Shown piece after piece: positions 1-7,402 of a DNA stretch of 64,000 nt. Every line of letters begins with the position of its first letter. Positions within the stretch are counted from its first letter, which is position 1. This DNA is from Rhizobium sp. (GTDB taxonomy: Bacteria; Pseudomonadota; Alphaproteobacteria; Rhizobiales; Rhizobiaceae), in NCBI GenBank assembly GCA_003527225.1, contig DPXQ01000116.1, positions 62,091 through 126,090 of the forward strand, given 5' to 3'. The translations under genes were made by a program, and so were the position numbers. A model generated the notes under the pieces. The model was not told the origin of the DNA. It did no database searches and was given only the letters and a program-made list of their open reading frames with translations.

Positions 1-205
1 GCTCCTCGCCGAGAACGCCGTGCTCTGGATATTCGACCTCGATCAGCGCCCGGATTGCTGCTTCCGCCGCCCGGTCGCCTTCGGTGACGGGATCGAAGCC
101 GTGGGCTTCCTTGTTGACCACATTGAGCGGGGAGCGAAAGCGAGGCAGGGTTTCGGCCTTGGCGGCCTCGGCAAGTCGGTAGAAGAAGGCGCGATCGGGA
201 CGCAT
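1..205 (-). CDS. hisN: Histidinol-phosphatase / inositol monophosphatase family (5' part only)
   Basis: The reverse strand reads from an ATG at 205 off the left edge of the window, giving about 68 residues that begin MRPDRAFFYRLAEAAKAE. The segment with FDPVTEGDRAAE and IRALIE, ending at VLGEE, is the N-terminal signature of the inositol monophosphatase fold as used by HisN-type histidinol-phosphatases in rhizobia. HisN removes phosphate from histidinol phosphate in histidine synthesis. The Mg-binding GEE motif falls at the very edge. Neighbours: mmgR lies upstream on the other strand. An SuhB-like phosphatase is possible because the families overlap; the full C-terminus would decide. Confidence 0.8.
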   Translation of the reverse strand, partial: MRPDRAFFYRLAEAAKAETLPRFRSPLNVVNKEAHGFDPVTEGDRAAEAAIRALIEVEYPEHGVLGEE

Positions 206-343
206 TGATAGTCCGCTCCTGAAATTGGGGGATGCGGCCCTCTCTTAGCTGACCTGCGCCAATTTGCAATCCGGGGATTTCGCACTCCCGAGGTTCAAAA
301 CTGCGCAAAAAATCGTCACGCACAAAAAAGCATCAAAATCGCC

Positions 344-373
344 CTTGACAATTGTGCGCTGCAATATTAGCGT
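344..373 (+). promoter_or_regulatory. Putative mmgR promoter with an overlapping inverted repeat
   Basis: A CTTGACA element (344-350) lies about 30 bases before the predicted sRNA 5' end near 380, as expected for a sigma-70 -35 box. The -10 region (367-372) is poor. An inverted repeat CTGCAA (359-364) / TTGCAG (373-378), spaced by 8, straddles it and could be an operator or an alternative fold. The promoter is inferred from position and the -35 match only. Confidence 0.45.
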
Positions 374-379
374 TGCAGT

Positions 380-458
380 ACAGTCTTCGGACTGTAAATA
401 CCCTCCTTGGGTGTTTCCTCCCTAGATTTAGCCGCGCCAATGGCGCGGTTCTTTTTTT
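380..458 (+). ncRNA. mmgR: mmgR (suhB-type, alpha-r8) trans-acting small RNA
   Basis: About 78 nt with three structural parts. A UUCG-capped hairpin has ACAGTC (380-385) paired with GACTGT (390-395). A short hairpin has ACCC (400-403) paired with GGGT (409-412). A single-stranded UUUCCUCCCU stretch (414-423) is followed by a perfect 7-bp terminator hairpin (432-438/442-448) and a T-rich tail. The location beside an inositol-monophosphatase-type gene, the length near 77 nt and the UUUCCUCCCU element match the alphaproteobacterial RNA first called suhB in Rfam and later mmgR. In Sinorhizobium meliloti MmgR limits polyhydroxybutyrate granule accumulation. The CU-rich stretch is complementary to Shine-Dalgarno sequences, so it probably acts by antisense pairing. 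The family assignment is from memory of its features, not from a covariance search. Confidence 0.8.
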
Positions 459-460
459 CC
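432..460 (+). terminator. Rho-independent terminator of mmgR
   Basis: CCGCGCC (432-438) and GGCGCGG (442-448) pair perfectly around an AAT loop and are followed by TTCTTTTTTT. This is a textbook intrinsic terminator on the plus strand and forms the third stem of the sRNA. It also lies just beyond the 3' end of the opposite-strand hutG gene. Confidence 0.9.
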
Positions 461-478
461 GGAGAAGATTGTGTCGGA

Positions 479-1363
479 TTATTCTGCGGCCAGCGCCGTG
501 TCGCCGGTATAGCCCGCGACCAGCTCCGCCATCTGCCCCATGAAAACGGCAATCGTCGCGGCAAGTGCTGGAAAATCCGCCCGCTTGCGCAAGGTGACCT
601 CGTCGATATAGAGCGCCCGGTTGACTTCGATCTGCAGCGCATGCAGTCCCTTCACCGGACGGCCGTAATGCTCGGTGATGAAACCTCCCGCATAAGGTTT
701 GTTGCGCACGGCGGTGAACCCGAGCTCCTCCAGAAAGCCGAGCGCCGCATTGGAGAGGTCGGCCGACGCGCTGGTGCCGTAGCGATCGCCGATAATGAAA
801 TCCGGCCTGAGCGCGCTGCCCGAAACGCGGATATTGCCGGGCATCGAATGGCAGTCAATCAGGACGCCGAAGCCAAAGCGCGCATGCGTTCGCGCGATCA
901 GTCTGCGCAGGCAGGCATGGTAGGGCTTGTAGACCGCATCGATTCGCTCGAGTGCCTCGGCAACGGGAAACCGCCGCTGATAGATCTCGACGTTTTCGGC
1001 CACGATGCGTGGGATCGTGCCAAGGCCGCCGGCGACACGGATCGAGCTGCAATTGGCGAAGGACGGAAGGGGATCGGTGAACATCCGCGGATCGAGCTCA
1101 TAAGGCTCCCGGTTGACATCGACAAAGGCTCGCGGGAAATGGGCAAGCAACAGCGGCGCGCCGAAATCCGGCGCCGCGCCGAAAAGCTCGTCCACGAAAT
1201 GGTCCTCCGAGCGCCGGATGGTCATTGTGTCGAGGCGCGAGTTCTGAAGGAATTCGGCCGGATAACGCCGCCCGCTATGGGGCGAGTTGTAAACGAAGGG
1301 AATGGTCTGCGTTTCGGGTTCACGCACCTCGAACAGCTCGAAATCGCACGACGTCCCGCCCAT
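479..1363 (-). CDS. hutG: N-formylglutamate amidohydrolase
   Basis: 294 aa, a full-length member of the N-formylglutamate amidohydrolase family. It hydrolyses N-formylglutamate to glutamate and formate, the last step of one branch of histidine degradation, in the cytoplasm. Visible motifs are VYNSPHSGRRYP near residue 23, RRSEDHFVDELF, VDVNREPYELD, CHSMPG, and a C-terminal GGFITEHYGRP segment. These carry the His, Glu and Asp metal-binding and catalytic positions typical of the family. The ATG at 1363 has an AAGGGG ribosome site just upstream. No other hut gene is adjacent, so a role outside histidine degradation is possible. Confidence 0.85.
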   Translation of the reverse strand: MGGTSCDFELFEVREPETQTIPFVYNSPHSGRRYPAEFLQNSRLDTMTIRRSEDHFVDELFGAAPDFGAPLLLAHFPRAFVDVNREPYELDPRMFTDPLPSFANCSSIRVAGGLGTIPRIVAENVEIYQRRFPVAEALERIDAVYKPYHACLRRLIARTHARFGFGVLIDCHSMPGNIRVSGSALRPDFIIGDRYGTSASADLSNAALGFLEELGFTAVRNKPYAGGFITEHYGRPVKGLHALQIEVNRALYIDEVTLRKRADFPALAATIAVFMGQMAELVAGYTGDTALAAE

Positions 1364-1555
1364 TGCGCCCCTTCTTTACCAAATCAACAACTTGTATCGT
1401 CACGCATGTTGCCAGTTGCCCCTGCCGAAGTCCATACTGGGCGTATTGGCGACGGATAGCCCTTCCCCGCAAGTTCACCGGATATTTACCCCGGAAGAGC
1501 TAGCGTGATGGGCTGGAGTGCCATCCCTTAAATTAGTACGAGTAGCGGTCCATAC

Positions 1556-1918
1556 ATGATTCAGAAAATCCTCCTCGCCGAAGACGACAACGACATGCGC
1601 CGGTTTTTGGTCAAGGCCCTGGAAAAGGCCGGCTACAAGGTGTCTTCCTATGACAACGGCGCAAGCGCCTACGACCATCTGCGCGAGGAGCCCTTCTCCC
1701 TTCTGCTGACCGATATCGTCATGCCCGAGATGGATGGCATCGAGCTGGCGCGCCGCGCCACCGAGCTCGATCCGGACCTCAAGGTGATGTTCATCACCGG
1801 CTTTGCGGCTGTCGCGCTCAACGCCGATTCCAAGGCGCCGAAGGATGCCAAGGTGCTTTCCAAACCCTTCCACTTGCGTGATCTCGTCAACGAAGTGAAC
1901 AAACTCCTTGCCGCATAG
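1556..1918 (+). CDS. cpdR: CpdR-type single-domain response regulator
   Basis: 120 aa consisting only of a receiver domain with no output domain. The acidic pocket is Asp10/Asp11 in AEDDND, the phospho-acceptor is Asp53 in LLTDIVMPEMDG, and the conserved Thr (FITGFA) and Lys (LSKPFH) are present. Length and sequence match CpdR1 of rhizobia. In Caulobacter and Sinorhizobium, unphosphorylated CpdR brings the ClpXP protease to the cell pole to degrade CtrA and other substrates, and the CckA-ChpT relay phosphorylates it. It stands alone upstream of tRNA-Val. The ribosome site is weak. Confidence is high because the whole protein, including the LSKPFHLRDLV end, is characteristic. Confidence 0.88.
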   Translation: MIQKILLAEDDNDMRRFLVKALEKAGYKVSSYDNGASAYDHLREEPFSLLLTDIVMPEMDGIELARRATELDPDLKVMFITGFAAVALNADSKAPKDAKVLSKPFHLRDLVNEVNKLLAA

Positions 1919-1938
1919 GGAGCTGTAAAAAACTCTTC

Positions 1939-1980
1939 ACAAAACCGGAAAAAGCCTATTGACGGCCCCGCCGGTTTTGT
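1939..1980 (+). terminator. Inverted repeat after cpdR, possible terminator overlapping the tRNA promoter
   Basis: ACAAAACCGG (1939-1948) and CCGGTTTTGT (1971-1980) form a perfect 10-bp inverted repeat with a 22-base loop. The right arm ends in TTTTGT, so it could terminate cpdR transcription. The loop holds the -35 box of the following tRNA promoter, and the right arm lies in its spacer. Confidence 0.5.
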
Positions 1981-1987
1981 GGTCTAT
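1959..1987 (+). promoter_or_regulatory. Promoter of tRNA-Val
   Basis: TTGACG (1959-1964) and GTCTAT (1982-1987) are separated by exactly 17 bases, and the tRNA begins 16 bases after the -10 box. This is a good housekeeping sigma-70 promoter by alphaproteobacterial standards, as expected for a stable RNA gene. Confidence 0.75.
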
Positions 1988-2002
1988 CCGCCGCCATCGG
2001 AT

Positions 2003-2077
<75 letters not shown>

Positions 2078-2090
2078 TCCAGTTTCAGAT

Positions 2091-2122
2091 CAAAGGCTTG
2101 CCGGGAAATCGGCGAGCCTTTG
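2091..2122 (+). terminator. Hairpin downstream of tRNA-Val
   Basis: CAAAGGCT (2091-2098) pairs with AGCCTTTG (2115-2122), and an inner GCCG/CGGC extends the stem to about 13 bp. The tail TCGTTAT is only modestly T-rich. It is probably the transcription end of the tRNA gene. Confidence 0.5.
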
Positions 2123-2205
2123 TCGTTATGGGCCAAGGCATCGATCGCACGGTTACGCGGACCAGTCCACGGCACACCTTCCTGTCCTCTCATGCTTGAG
2201 AACCT

Positions 2206-2619
2206 TCAGGCAGGACTGATCTTCGTCACCTCGTCGCCCACATAGACGATGACATAACCGCCTCTTGGCTCCGCCTCAGACGCCCGGCGCTGGAGCTGGC
2301 CGATATAGGGTTCGCGTTTCCAGACATCACCGTGGTTCTTATCCACCAGAACTGTGATCTGCGGCCCCTGTTCGTAGACCATCATATGGCACAGCGTCGG
2401 GTCCCACTCCGGCCCCATCTCTGGATCGGACATCCAGATACAGAGAAAGTCCCTGCATGTGGCGGGCCTCGCCTCGTATTGCGAGCAGCCTTTTCCGGCA
2501 ACGCAATGGCGGCACAATGTGTTGGCAGGCTTTTCCAGTTCGTCGATATCCGGCAGGTCGCAGCACAGCGTGCAGGATCTGCAGGCTCTCTCCGCAATGG
2601 TGTGAACAGCAGCTCTCAT
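2206..2619 (-). CDS. Cysteine-rich YkgJ/zinc-iron-chelating type protein
   Basis: 137 aa. The N-terminal half is dense in cysteine: CRSCTLCC near residue 13, then CRHC, KGC, and the hallmark QYEARPATCRDFLC. The CxxCxxCC plus RPxxCR pattern is that of the YkgJ family, annotated as zinc/iron-chelating proteins of unknown role. The C-terminal half has no recognisable motif and ends with a short beta-rich stretch, YVIVYVGDEVTK. It is isolated on the minus strand between tRNA-Val and a convergently unrelated coiled-coil gene. The function is unknown; metal binding is inferred from the cysteines alone. Confidence 0.65.
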   Translation of the reverse strand: MRAAVHTIAERACRSCTLCCDLPDIDELEKPANTLCRHCVAGKGCSQYEARPATCRDFLCIWMSDPEMGPEWDPTLCHMMVYEQGPQITVLVDKNHGDVWKREPYIGQLQRRASEAEPRGGYVIVYVGDEVTKISPA

Positions 2620-2717
2620 TCGCCAAATGCCCCTGGGGCCGACCTCTGTGCCAGCGGAGAGGTTTCACATGAGGCCCGGAGCTTGTCCAGCGATGATGAA
2701 ACCGTAAGGCCCGCCCG

Positions 2718-4220
2718 TTAGATGTCGGCCACCGGCGGCGAGCGAAGCGACTTCTCCGAGATTTCGATGATCGGCTTCGGCCCTGCCGCCCCAGCGGCCA
2801 GCGGCCGTGTCTCCAGACTGTCATGGACCGTATTCACTGCCGGCGCAGGCGCGTTGCGATCGTTGCGTGCGACCTCGAGCTGACCGGTCAGGATCGCGAT
2901 CTCCGATTTGAGCTGGCGGATTTCCGCCTTCGTGACCTCGGCGCTTGAGCGCAACTGCCGTATTTCCTCGCTGTCCGCATGGGCACGCTGGTCGAGATCG
3001 CGCCGCATAGTCTCGTTGTCGCGATCGCGCTTGCCCCGCAGGTTCTCCAGATCGCGCATGCGCATGGTCAGCTCGCTGACCTGCAACGAAAGTTCGCGGC
3101 GCACCGCCTCATTCTCCGAGTTTCCTGCCCGCGCCGCCGCCAGCTCCTGCGCCAGGCGCTCCGCCCGCAAGTCCGTCGTGGAAAGTTCCGCCTTGGTCTG
3201 CTTGAGCTCGCCACGAACGGCCTGAAGCTCGTCTTCGGCCATCTTGCTACGGCTGCGCGCGGTGACGAGCAGCTTCTCGACAAGCTCGGCCTTCGAGTGG
3301 ATCGCCTCGTGTTTCGTGGCAAGTCGCGACATTTCGATCGCTGTCGCGCTCTGCTGGTTATCGATCTCCGATTGGAGGCGTTTGACCTTTTCTTCAGCGA
3401 ACGAAAGCTCCTGCCGGAGCGCCGTCACTTCGCCGAGCAGATTGCGCGCCATTGTTTCGTGGTGCTCAAGCGAATTCTTGAGCTGCACCTTCTCCTCGTT
3501 AAGGCGCGCGATTTCACGCGCCTGCGCGTCCGATTCCCGCTTGGACGTTTCGGAAAGCACGTGATGGGAGGTCCGCTCCGTTTCGTATTTCTCCCGCATT
3601 TCCGCGAATTCGCGATTGCGCAGATCGAGGTCCTGATGCGCCCGCTTCAGCAGTGCAGCAGTCTCGTCATATTGCGAAACACGCTCGTCGAGCTCGCGTC
3701 CGGTGTCGCGCAGGCGCGACTGGATGATCTGCAATTCCTGGGCATTGACGTCATGCAGCGCCTGCAGCTTGATCAGCTTTTCGCGCATCTCCTCCGTCTC
3801 GATTCGAAGCTGGGCGTTGTCCGCCTTGAGTTCCTTGTTTTCGGCGGCGCTGCGCGTAGCCTCCGCGTCGAGCTTGCGTCGTGCACTGCTCTCATATTCG
3901 AGCAGCGAGGTGATCCTGGCCTGTTCGGTGCGCAGATTTCCAAGCTCGCTCAGGGCCTCGCCGTGCGCGCCAAGAAGCGACGCAACACGCTCCTGCACGA
4001 AACCTATGCCGGAGAGCAGTTCTTCGGAGGAAAGCTGGTTTTCCTCGATGACCGCGCCAAAGGCTTGGCATTCGCCCAGATCACGCTTCGGTTGTGACTG
4101 GGAAGGGCGCAGCGATACCGGGCCGGGGGCCCTGTCTTCCGGGCCGGACGACAGCGTGGTGCCCGTTTTCCCCTGCTCGTCGGTACGGCGAAAAAAGCTC
4201 ATGACCATCCCGGCCCCCAT
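2718..4220 (-). CDS. Long coiled-coil protein of unknown function
   Basis: Up to 500 aa. Residues about 50-455 are an almost uninterrupted coiled coil rich in Glu, Lys, Gln, Leu and Arg with heptad-like spacing, for example ERVSQYDETAALLKRAHQDL. The N-terminal ~45 residues are basic and disordered. The C-terminal ~45 are Ala/Pro-rich and end in a hydrophobic-tipped tail. There is no ATPase head, so this is not SMC or RecN. No membrane segment or signal peptide is visible. The layout resembles bacterial coiled-coil-rich cytoskeletal or scaffold proteins. That is architecture, not homology. Starts at 4220, 4208 or 4202 (MSFFRR) are possible; the last follows a GGGATGG-like site. Confidence 0.7.
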   Translation of the reverse strand: MGAGMVMSFFRRTDEQGKTGTTLSSGPEDRAPGPVSLRPSQSQPKRDLGECQAFGAVIEENQLSSEELLSGIGFVQERVASLLGAHGEALSELGNLRTEQARITSLLEYESSARRKLDAEATRSAAENKELKADNAQLRIETEEMREKLIKLQALHDVNAQELQIIQSRLRDTGRELDERVSQYDETAALLKRAHQDLDLRNREFAEMREKYETERTSHHVLSETSKRESDAQAREIARLNEEKVQLKNSLEHHETMARNLLGEVTALRQELSFAEEKVKRLQSEIDNQQSATAIEMSRLATKHEAIHSKAELVEKLLVTARSRSKMAEDELQAVRGELKQTKAELSTTDLRAERLAQELAAARAGNSENEAVRRELSLQVSELTMRMRDLENLRGKRDRDNETMRRDLDQRAHADSEEIRQLRSSAEVTKAEIRQLKSEIAILTGQLEVARNDRNAPAPAVNTVHDSLETRPLAAGAAGPKPIIEISEKSLRSPPVADI

Positions 4221-4810
4221 CTGGTCTCAAAGATTTATATTAAGCTTACCTAAAGTCTTATATTGCCTAGTGCGCACATTTGCATGTAATTCAACAGCTC
4301 TATACATGCGATGCGAGCTTAAACGAGACATGGATTTCGTCAAAAGCAAACTTCGCCTTGGAGGCAGTTGCCGCTGCGATACCAACAGATTTTTTTGGAT
4401 GAGCATCCGTGGCAGTAACGGAGACCGCGCGCCGTCGCAGGCATCATCGGTCAGTCATGCGAATGACGGCGGTCACAATCCTGGGTGGCCACGGAGAACC
4501 GAGTTTGGGGGCCGGATAGCGCCGGATCGCTACCACGAAAATGCCCCGAGGCCGGAACGGCTCGGGGCCCGGATCACCCCTGCTCGCCCCTCACGCGGCG
4601 CCGTCACCAGTGATGCCCCGCTCATCGATATCGGCATGGGGGATCGTACCCGAACCGACCAGATCGCCCTCGCCTTCCTCCCGGCCCGAGGCTACATTGT
4701 CGCTCCGCAGGATGCTGGAGGTGAATGGCGGCCCTTTGGTGACCTGACGCCGGTGCCACTGCAAGGCCGCCCGACATCGCTTGAAAAATTGAAATCTGGA
4801 AGGACAACCC
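4221..4810. other. Intergenic region with an orphan minus-strand terminator
   Basis: About 590 bases between the divergent coiled-coil gene and the SDR gene. The right half is GC-rich. A minus-strand open frame ending at 4591 contains GPPFTSSILRSDNVASG, which looks protein-like but matches no family I recognise. It could be a gene remnant, because an intrinsic terminator for that strand follows its stop codon. The AT-rich part at 4225-4275 is a plausible promoter area for the coiled-coil gene. Confidence 0.4.
4534..4568 (-). terminator. Intrinsic terminator on the minus strand without an obvious gene
   Basis: GCCCCGAG (4543-4550) pairs with CTCGGGGC (4561-4568), with extra inner pairs. Read on the minus strand the hairpin is followed by ATTTTCGTG. 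It sits 23 bases beyond the stop of the unassigned minus-strand frame ending at 4591. Confidence 0.6.
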
Positions 4811-5710
4811 ATGACCAAACGCATCGTCTTCACTGGCGGCAGCGGCAAAGCCGGGCGCCACGTCGTGCCCTACCTGCTCGACAAGGGCCACGAAGTGCTC
4901 AACCTCGATCTGGTGCCGCTCAAGCATCCGGGCGTCAATACCCTTATCACCGACGTCACGGATAGCGGCGAGGTCTTCAACGCACTGTCGATGCATTTCG
5001 ATTTCGGTGGGCTTGAAACCGGCAAGGGTCCCGCCCCGGTCGATGCCGTCGTGCATTTCGCCGCCGTAGTACCCCGGATCCTGATGCGACCCGACAACGC
5101 AACCTTCCAGGCCAACGTGGCATCGACCTACAATGTCATCGAGGCAGCCGTAAAACTCGGCATCCGCAAGATCATCATCGCCTCGAGCGAAACGACCTAC
5201 GGCGTCTGCTTTGCCGAAGGCGACAAGGATTACCACTCATTCCCGCTGGAAGAGGATTACGACGTCGATCCGATGGACAGCTACGGGCTTTCCAAGGTGG
5301 TCAACGAAAAGACCGCGCGGGCATTTGCCATGCGCTCCGGCGCCGACATCTATGCGCTCAGAATCGGCAACGTCATCGAGCCGCACGAATACGACCGCTT
5401 TCCCGCCTTCATGGCCGATCCCCCGTCGCGCAAGCGTAACGCCTGGAGCTATATCGATGCCCGCGACCTCGGCCAGATTGTCCATCTCTGTGTCGAAAAG
5501 GACGGCCTCGGATACCAGGTCTTCAATGCGGTCAACGACACGATTACCGCTCGCGAACCGACAGCCGAATTCCTCAAGAAATGGGCCCCCGGCTCGCCGG
5601 TGACACGGCCGCTCGAGGGCTTCGAGGCGCCGCTTTCCAACCGCAAGATCCGCGAAATCCTCGGTTTCAGGGAAGAGCACGACTGGCGAAAATACGTGAA
5701 GGTGAACTAG
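4811..5710 (+). CDS. NAD-dependent epimerase/dehydratase (extended SDR)
   Basis: 299 aa. The N-terminus has the nucleotide-binding GGSGKAGRHV loop followed by an acidic strand end (LNLDLVP), typical of NAD-binding extended short-chain dehydrogenases. The catalytic pattern is Ser in ASSETTYG and Tyr-x-x-x-Lys in SYGLSKVVNEK. A C-terminal substrate domain has YIDARDLGQIV. The start at 4811 has GGAAGGACA directly upstream. The family includes UDP-sugar epimerases, sugar dehydrogenases and lactone-forming enzymes. The substrate cannot be told from this sequence. It appears to be a single-gene transcript converging on the TsuA-like gene. Confidence 0.8.
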   Translation: MTKRIVFTGGSGKAGRHVVPYLLDKGHEVLNLDLVPLKHPGVNTLITDVTDSGEVFNALSMHFDFGGLETGKGPAPVDAVVHFAAVVPRILMRPDNATFQANVASTYNVIEAAVKLGIRKIIIASSETTYGVCFAEGDKDYHSFPLEEDYDVDPMDSYGLSKVVNEKTARAFAMRSGADIYALRIGNVIEPHEYDRFPAFMADPPSRKRNAWSYIDARDLGQIVHLCVEKDGLGYQVFNAVNDTITAREPTAEFLKKWAPGSPVTRPLEGFEAPLSNRKIREILGFREEHDWRKYVKVN

Positions 5711-5752
5711 GCGAACGCTCTCTGGGCGGGGTGGCCGTGCCGCCCCGTCCCG

Positions 5753-6847
5753 TCAATTTTGTAGCCTGACGGCATCCGCGGGCTGAGCCTCGAACCAGTG
5801 AAACCGGTCGAGCGCGTGATCGGTTATGATGGCGGCGGCCCACATCGAGGTAAGCGCAAACCAGGCGGTAACCGCAAAGACGGCGGCGCCGGTCACGCCC
5901 GCGCCCACGGCGCACCCGCCCGCCAGCATGCCGCCGAAACCCATCAAGCAGGCGCCGATGATATATCTCAGCGTGCCGGTCGCGGCATCGAAGCTCTGCA
6001 GTTTGAATTCGCCGGCGATGACCGAGGCGAAAAATGAGCCGACAAAGACCCCTGGCACCAGGCCGACATCGAATCCGATTGGCAGGCTGCGCGAACTGAT
6101 CAGGCCCATCAGGGTATCGGCGGAGGGGCCGGTGAAGCTGACGCTCTTGATTTCGACCGGATCGAACGCGATCAGTGACATCTGGTAGGTGAATATCCAC
6201 CCAAGGGCTACGGCGGCGCCCACTCCGACGGCGGACAGGCCAATCGATTTCGGCACGCCATTGCGGCGCGCCAGCCACAGGCCGACAGCGAACCAGACAA
6301 GGCCCAGCAACACGCCGACTTCGACGCCGACATGGCCGAGGGCGAGCAGATTGCGGGCCTCTCCGCCCTCGACCATCCACAGTGAGGAGAGGTATTCGCG
6401 GGCCGGCGCGAGGCCGCCGCGCAGCGAGGCCTGGGCGACAATGGTCAGGATCAGCCCGGCCATCAGGGCGCGCAGGTTGCCGGTCGCGGAAAGAACAAGG
6501 AGGCGGCTGGCGCAGCCGCGCGCCAGAATCATGCCGACTCCGAACAGCAGGCCGCCGATGATCGCACCTGAGATGCTGCCGGTGGTGGCCAGTTGCCGGA
6601 CCTGTCCCACATCGAGCAGCCCGGTCAGGACCGCCGCTTGCGTCGCGGCGACGGCCGTGGAAAAGACCAGAACCCACACTGCGACCTTGCTTCCAAACTT
6701 GCCATGACCGAATTCGATGGCTGCGGATCTGAGACAGAACCTCGATTTTTGCGCCATGGCTCCGAAGAGCATGCCGACCAGCAGACCGCCGAGGGCCATT
6801 GTGGTGCTTTCGCCGAGCCACTCCGATATCGCGATTAGATTCACCAT
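5753..6847 (-). CDS. YeeE/YedE (TsuA-type) inner-membrane sulfur-compound transporter
   Basis: 364 aa, very hydrophobic, with about nine or more membrane segments. The three conserved cysteine sites of the YeeE/YedE family are present: SRFCLRSA near the N-terminus, RGCASRLLVL in the middle, and AGGCAVGAGVTG near the C-terminus. In characterised YeeE (TsuA) these cysteines relay thiosulfate across the membrane. Substrate identity here is inferred from the family. The start is placed at 6847 because AGGAGGTG abuts this ATG; a GTG one codon later would give ideal spacing. No TsuB/TusA-like partner is adjacent, so the cytoplasmic acceptor must be encoded elsewhere. Confidence 0.8.
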   Translation of the reverse strand: MVNLIAISEWLGESTTMALGGLLVGMLFGAMAQKSRFCLRSAAIEFGHGKFGSKVAVWVLVFSTAVAATQAAVLTGLLDVGQVRQLATTGSISGAIIGGLLFGVGMILARGCASRLLVLSATGNLRALMAGLILTIVAQASLRGGLAPAREYLSSLWMVEGGEARNLLALGHVGVEVGVLLGLVWFAVGLWLARRNGVPKSIGLSAVGVGAAVALGWIFTYQMSLIAFDPVEIKSVSFTGPSADTLMGLISSRSLPIGFDVGLVPGVFVGSFFASVIAGEFKLQSFDAATGTLRYIIGACLMGFGGMLAGGCAVGAGVTGAAVFAVTAWFALTSMWAAAIITDHALDRFHWFEAQPADAVRLQN

Positions 6848-7199
6848 CACCTCCTGCCGCCCGGGCCGGGCATGTATCCCGGCCAAATCCGACCATTTTT
6901 CCAGCATTCGCCGCTATAATTAACGGATTGTGCCGCGGCACTCCTTGATCTTTCTCAATCAAAAAATGGTGATGCGGCGCGGGCAGAGTGGCGCAAAGCG
7001 GGCGGCAAGGCAAATCCGGGAACGTTACTTTCGCTCCCGGTGAAGGATGTGAGGCGCTCCTTTCCAACTAGACGATTGGGGAAGCTCCGGGTGTCAGGCT
7101 GGAACGCGACGGGCCCGAATACGCGCCCGCCTGCACCACCGGTATAGTGAAAAGCCGGCACTGGACTTCCGTGCCACTCTGCCCGGCGGTGTTGCGTCC

Positions 7200-7402
7200 G
7201 CGGGCAATCAAGCACCCGCAGATTCTGCAGCGGGTGGATGTCGCAGGCGACAACCTGGGCAAAACCGCAGGCTTTGGCGCGCAACATCGCGTCCGCTGGC
7301 AAAAGCGGCGGCTCCGGATGGGTCTCGTCCAGCCATTTGATGATTGCCAGCGACGGCGTCAGTATCTCGCCGACGACGACCGGAAATATCCGCGAGACAG
7401 CA
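7200..7402 (-). pseudogene. Remnant of a zeta-class GST (maleylpyruvate/maleylacetoacetate isomerase)
   Basis: Immediately after the stop of the hydrolase gene, the minus strand encodes LTPSLAIIKWLDETHPEPPL, then LPADAMLRAKACGFAQVVAC and DIHPLQNLRVLD. This is the middle of a zeta glutathione transferase, the isomerase acting before the hydrolase in gentisate or tyrosine breakdown. The glutathione-binding N-terminus with the SSCS-like motif is gone, as is the start codon. The reading frame loses all similarity near 7200. About 60 of the usual ~210 residues remain. Its place directly behind the fumarylpyruvate hydrolase gene shows it is the decayed downstream partner. Confidence 0.8.

Noticed and set aside
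407..1459. Plus-strand 350-codon open frame opposite hutG
   Set aside because: It is the antisense of a clear N-formylglutamate amidohydrolase gene and has no family features. High-GC codon bias creates such long frames.
5667..7067. Minus-strand 466-codon open frame overlapping the YeeE gene
   Set aside because: It is a frame shadow of the transporter with Arg/Pro-rich, non-protein-like composition.
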